Origin: Peromyscus leucopus
Taxonomy: Eukaryota; Chordata; Mammalia; Rodentia; Cricetidae
Assembly (NCBI RefSeq): GCF_004664715.2
Contig: NC_051070.1
Coordinates: 73,350,200 to 73,414,199 of the forward strand
DNA length: 64,000 nt
Direction: 5' to 3'
Part shown: positions 60,101-64,000 of the stretch, one piece after another
How the letters are laid out: each line of letters starts with the position of its first letter
How positions within the stretch are numbered: the first letter of the stretch is position 1
The notes under the pieces: model-generated
Seen by the model: the letters and a program-made list of their open reading frames with translations, nothing else
Database searches by the model: none
What the model was told of the DNA's origin: nothing
Made by a program: the position numbers and the translations under genes

Positions 60101-60839
60101 TGTTCCTTCATTTCTTTTCTCTTTCACACTGTCTGTCTTGCTACCTGTAGGTAATGCAGCCTTCTTTCCTCCAACTCTATACTTCATTATTAACGATGCT
60201 ATTTAAAAAAAACAATGTATTGTGTAACTAAAACTTCATAAAACATTTTTCTTAGATTGAAATACTTATGTAACTTCTGAGTCTTTGGTTATTTGCTATT
60301 CAAATTTCATCTCACTCACACCTATTTGTGGCACATACCAACAGCATAACAGTTATTTTTTATATATAAAACACACCATGATGCCGTATAAACTAGACAA
60401 CTAAAGACAAGACTTCAAAAAATCAAATAGAAATATACGTGCCATGAATTTGCTGAAGTTTTTATAATAGCAGTTTATCATGCTCACTCTGATTGGATGA
60501 GACAATTGCCTCATAATGACATAATGGCCATAGAGCATGATAATTAATTACACAAGACACTACCAATTTACCATTCTCAAACTGAGCAAAAGGTCTATAT
60601 TATACCTGGTTTATGACTACATCTTCTGCAAAGAAAGATAAAATGTTCTCAAGAATTGAGTGGTTTCTAGCATTCTTAAGGTGTAATAAAAAATAAAGAT
60701 AAACTAGTACACAGTTCAATAGTTTTGATGAATATATACATATAAAACAATTATAATTAACAGATGCATCATTTCTCTGTGCTATTAATTAAATCAGTAG
60801 CAAATTGTTTTTTTTCCTCTCAGGGAATCAAATAATCTC
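57136..60839. other. Unit C upstream flank, gene-free
   Basis: Aligns with unit A 13446-17194 with, by eye, a few mismatches per hundred bases. A 38-base segment of unit A (17122-17159) is missing between 60798 and 60799. Confidence 0.75.
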
Positions 60840-61109
60840 TTTCAGGGCAATGAGAAATAAACCCAGAACAATGATATATTTATTTCACAAGAGAGTCAGA
60901 CTGAAGCTGTGCATTAAATCTGACCAGAAGTTGTGGCTTAAAGAGCAAGATGTTGACAATTATGAGTAAAATCTAAGGGACAGAGGAGATGGTTTAGGCA
61001 TAGAGTGAGATGAAATAATATACTTGTGTCTAACCATGCTTCTAGAAGGAAAATAGCTGTGATCTACTCAGAAGAGAAAGAAAATTGCTTTATTTGTTAT
61101 GTTCTGTAG
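60840..61109 (+). promoter_or_regulatory. Conserved region with splice acceptor before OR4N-C
   Basis: Counterpart of 17195-17473. It ends in GTTCTGTAG at 61101-61109, six bases before the ATG. Confidence 0.5.
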
Positions 61110-61115
61110 GGACTG

Positions 61116-62045
61116 ATGATGGAGACAGAAAATAGGACAGTTGTCACAGAATTCATCCTCATAGGACTGACTCAGTCATATGACATTCAACTCTTGATCT
61201 TTGTTCTGAGCTTAATTTTCTACATCATCATCTTACCTGGAAATATCCTCATCATCCTGACCATCAGGTCAGACCCTGGACTCAATGCCCCACTTTATTT
61301 CTTCCTGGGAAATTTGGCCTTCCTGGATGCCTCCTATTCTTTCATTGTGACTCCCAGGATGTTGGTGGACATCTTCTCTGAGAAGAAGATAATCTCCTAT
61401 AGAGCCTGCATCACTCAGCTATTTTTCTTGCATTTCCTTGGAGGAGGGGAAGGGTTACTTCTGGTCGTGATGGCCTTTGACCGCTACATTGCCATCTGCA
61501 GGCCTTTACACTATTCCACTGTCATGAGCCCTAGAGCCTGCTATGGGATGTTGTTGGCTCTGTGGTTTGGAGGCTTTGTTCACTCCATTGTTCAGGTTGT
61601 CCTCATCCTTCGCTTGCCCTTCTGTGGGCCAAACCATCTGGATAACTTCTTCTGTGATGTCCCACAGGTCATCAAGCTAGCCTGTACAGATACTTTTGCT
61701 ATTGAGATTCTAATGGTCTTCAATAGTGGCCTGCTTACTCTCTTGTGCTTTCTTGGGCTTCTGATTTCCTATGCAGTTATTTTATGCCACGTTCACAAGT
61801 CAGCTTCTGAAGGAAAGAACAAAGCTATATCCACGTGTACCACTCATGTTATAATCATATTTCTTATGTTTGGACCTGCAATTTTCATCTATACACGTCC
61901 ATTCACAACCTTATCAGCTGACAAAGTAGTTTCTTTCTTTCACACAGTAATATTCCCTTTGATGAATCCTGTGATTTATACCCTTCGAAACCAGGAAGTA
62001 AAAACTTCCATGAAAAAGTTAATCATTCGGCATGTAGTTTGTTAA
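61116..62045 (+). CDS. Or4n: Olfactory receptor, OR4N subfamily, copy C
   Basis: Intact 309-residue odorant receptor and the copy that keeps most residues of human OR4N2 as I recall it (Leu18, Ile37/Ile38/Leu40, Gly113, Val162, Arg166, Leu213-Gly214). Hallmarks are N6-R-T, Cys98 and Cys180, MAFDRY 119-124, KAISTC 236-241 and PLMNPVIY 281-288. It starts with two ATGs, as in A. Its flanks are nearly identical to those of A, yet at residue 113 and at a group of silent sites near the 3' end (CACACAGT, ATATTCCCTTTG) it differs while A and B agree. It is predicted to be functional, with unknown ligand. Confidence 0.97.
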   Translation: MMETENRTVVTEFILIGLTQSYDIQLLIFVLSLIFYIIILPGNILIILTIRSDPGLNAPLYFFLGNLAFLDASYSFIVTPRMLVDIFSEKKIISYRACITQLFFLHFLGGGEGLLLVVMAFDRYIAICRPLHYSTVMSPRACYGMLLALWFGGFVHSIVQVVLILRLPFCGPNHLDNFFCDVPQVIKLACTDTFAIEILMVFNSGLLTLLCFLGLLISYAVILCHVHKSASEGKNKAISTCTTHVIIIFLMFGPAIFIYTRPFTTLSADKVVSFFHTVIFPLMNPVIYTLRNQEVKTSMKKLIIRHVVC

Positions 62046-62334
62046 TTGGTTTCTGAATGAGTGTCAAGGTGATAATTTTGCACGTCATTTATTGTTATAA
62101 AACAAATGCTACTTTTCTGAGTATCTTTCTTTTTTTTCAGGTATTGTATAGGTTTTTTGGTAGAGTTACACATAGTGCAGTATTAAACTTTGTACGTTTT
62201 AAAGGTTGCAAAAGGATTAACAGAGTGATTGAAGTATATTGGATGAGTGTGATAAATGTGGAAGCTAAAATTCACAAGATGTATGAGGCAAAACCACTAA
62301 AGGGCCCCGTGTTGGCTTGTTTTAAGTCAAATTG
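62046..62334. other. 3' flank of OR4N-C
   Basis: Counterpart of 18410-18689. The open frame from 62057 is not supported as a gene. Confidence 0.5.
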
Positions 62335-62830
62335 ATCTAAGCTGGAGTCATCTGAAAGGAGTGAACTTCCACTGAGAAATGTCCCATAGAGTCTAGTTGT
62401 AGGGCATTTTCTAGTCACTGATTGATAGAGGAAGGTCCAGAAGATTGTGAGTTGTGCCACCCTTGGGCTGGTGGTCCTGGGTTCCATAAGAAATCAAGCC
62501 AAGGAAGCCAATACTTTCAGGTTCTTGCCCTGTTGAGTTCCTATGGCGACTTCATGGATTGATGAGTTAAGATGTAGAAATGTAAGAAAAATTAACCCCT
62601 TTCTCCACAACTTGCTTCCAGTCATAGTGTTTTTTTTTTTTTGGTTTTTCGAGACAGGGTTTCTCTGTGTAGCTTTGCGCCTTTCCTGGAACTCACTTGG
62701 TAGCCCAGGCTGGCCTCGAACTCACAGAGATCCGCCTGGCTCTGCCTCCCGAGTGCTGGGATTAAAGGCGTGCGCCACCACCGCCCGGCCAGTCATAGTG
62801 TTTTATCATAGAATTACTGACCCTAACTAG
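62335..62830. repeat. Dispersed repeat shared with unit A, split by a B1
   Basis: Same repeat as 18690-19035, broken at 62634-62790 by a SINE. Confidence 0.65.
62634..62790 (-). mobile_element. B1 SINE, antisense, unique to unit C
   Basis: Full-length antisense B1 with clean ends. It has a perfect target duplication AGTCATAGTGTTTT at 62620-62633 and 62791-62804. The matching place in unit A (18988-19005) is uninterrupted. Confidence 0.97.
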
Positions 62831-63928
62831 GACAAGATTTAGGTTGAAACAAAGAGTTTCAGTATCTGTCCCCTAAATCTACTAATAACATCTTAATATT
62901 TTAATCAAATGAATAACTGACCCACAGTTCTGTCCATTGTGTAGTGGAGCATCACCCTAAGATTCTATGAATAAGTTAACTCATTTTGATTCATGGGCTA
63001 ATATGTTATAAAGCATGAAGACCCAAATGGCAGAGGAGTTTCTATTATCTGGCTGAGGTCCTCACCTTTGGTATTCTCAACATCATCTGGTATAAAACAC
63101 AAGCAAGTTTTTTTTGACATTTTTTAAAAATCTCTTCGTTTTTTCCCAGAGTTGAGACACAACTTCTTTTGATCCTTTGGGATTTCATTCTCTATTTCAC
63201 TGCTCACACTATAGTCTAATGCCTTCCTCTTCATCTAGACCATGGGAGAAGCATCTTATTTTCAGTATCTCACTGTATTACAAGATAAATCTCTTGGGTG
63301 TCTTTTTAAAAACATTCATCCCCTCACAGTCAAACTAGGTGATGTTTCTCCTTGCATCCGTATAAAAGTGAGATGCTAATGTAGTACTTACCTGATCTTC
63401 TTCACATTACCCACTCTTCAGTTTTATCATCATCTGTGTTCTCCACACAAAGGTAGTTTCTCTAGTTAACAGGCTACTGTGGCTCTCCAAAGAAGAAACA
63501 CACTTGCTTCCTGGCATTCCTTTGCTCCCGCTTCTGATTCAAACACTTTGTCCACACCACCGTCTTAGCTTTCCTTTCTCATTTTTTTTTACTTTCTTCA
63601 TCCAAAGTATAATGATGTTTGTAACAGATTTCCATTGCTCCTACTTTTTTAAAGCACTTGCAAAATGGATTATTGCCATTTTAAACACCCATTTCTCATA
63701 CTATTGTGAAATATAGGGATGTAAAGAAAATTCTCCTAATGGGGCAGTTTTAACTATTAGTAACACAGACACATGGTTACTATACTGAGAATCAACAAGA
63801 AATTTTTGGAGTTTATCTTTCTTTGACTTATAGGCCAACATTAGACAGTTCTGCATGGTATAGCTGATGGCCACTGACTAATTGTTTCTTGTAGCTAGTA
63901 GTACTTATTTAGACATTTTAAACATGTA
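62831..63928. other. Unit C downstream flank
   Basis: Aligned with unit A 19036-20140. No gene. Confidence 0.6.
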
Positions 63929-63941
63929 TTATCTATCTATC

Positions 63942-64000
<59 letters not shown>
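63929..64000. repeat. (TATC)n microsatellite, runs off the window
   Basis: Counterpart of 20141-20230, with the interruption in a different place. Confidence 0.97.

Overview
The window is rodent nuclear DNA from the olfactory receptor (OR) cluster that corresponds to the human 14q11.2 OR4 block. Evidence: four intact single-exon class II (tetrapod-type) OR genes, all on the + strand, one matching OR4M1 and three matching OR4N. They are embedded in B1 and B3 SINEs, rodent L1 fragments with Lx-type 3' ends, and L1s with tandem 267-bp 5'UTR monomers. The B1 and young L1 sequences look cricetid (hamster, deer mouse or vole group) rather than mouse or rat. That is an impression from memory of repeat families, and the species cannot be fixed from sequence alone. 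There are no tRNA or rRNA genes, no CRISPR arrays and no prokaryotic features.

Layout. 1-1 kb: Or4m1-like gene. 1-9.4 kb: AT-rich intergenic DNA with B3 and B1 SINEs, microsatellites (TA, CAG, CA) and nested L1 3' ends. 9.46-12.26 kb: + strand L1 with a large internal deletion that joins ORF1 to the end of ORF2. 12.39-24.5 kb: OR4N unit A (gene at 17480-18409). 24.5-31.3 kb: full-length but decayed minus-strand L1. 31.3-39.5 kb: repeat-rich spacer with a 16-bp minisatellite, a 5'-inverted L1, an LTR-like element and two Lx 3' ends. 39.5-50.9 kb: OR4N unit B, older and more diverged (gene at 41929-42855), with two nested 5'-inverted L1s. 50.9-56.8 kb: old antisense L1 split by an ERVK-like provirus, which itself carries a solo LTR and a B1. 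56.1-64.0 kb: OR4N unit C (gene at 61116-62045), a close copy of unit A that runs off the window end.

How it fits together. The three OR4N genes are a tandem expansion. B split off first. A and C are recent duplicates whose similarity runs from 12389/56098 to the window end. Insertions shared by some units only give the order: a dispersed repeat is in A and C but not B, and a B1 is only in C. The coding regions do not follow this history cleanly. In parts of the gene A matches B better than C, which points to gene conversion. Each OR4N gene keeps a splice-acceptor-like site a few bases before its start codon, as expected for OR genes with noncoding 5' exons. I found no novel multi-gene system. 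The unusual content is in the duplication and conversion history and in the nested retroelement structures.
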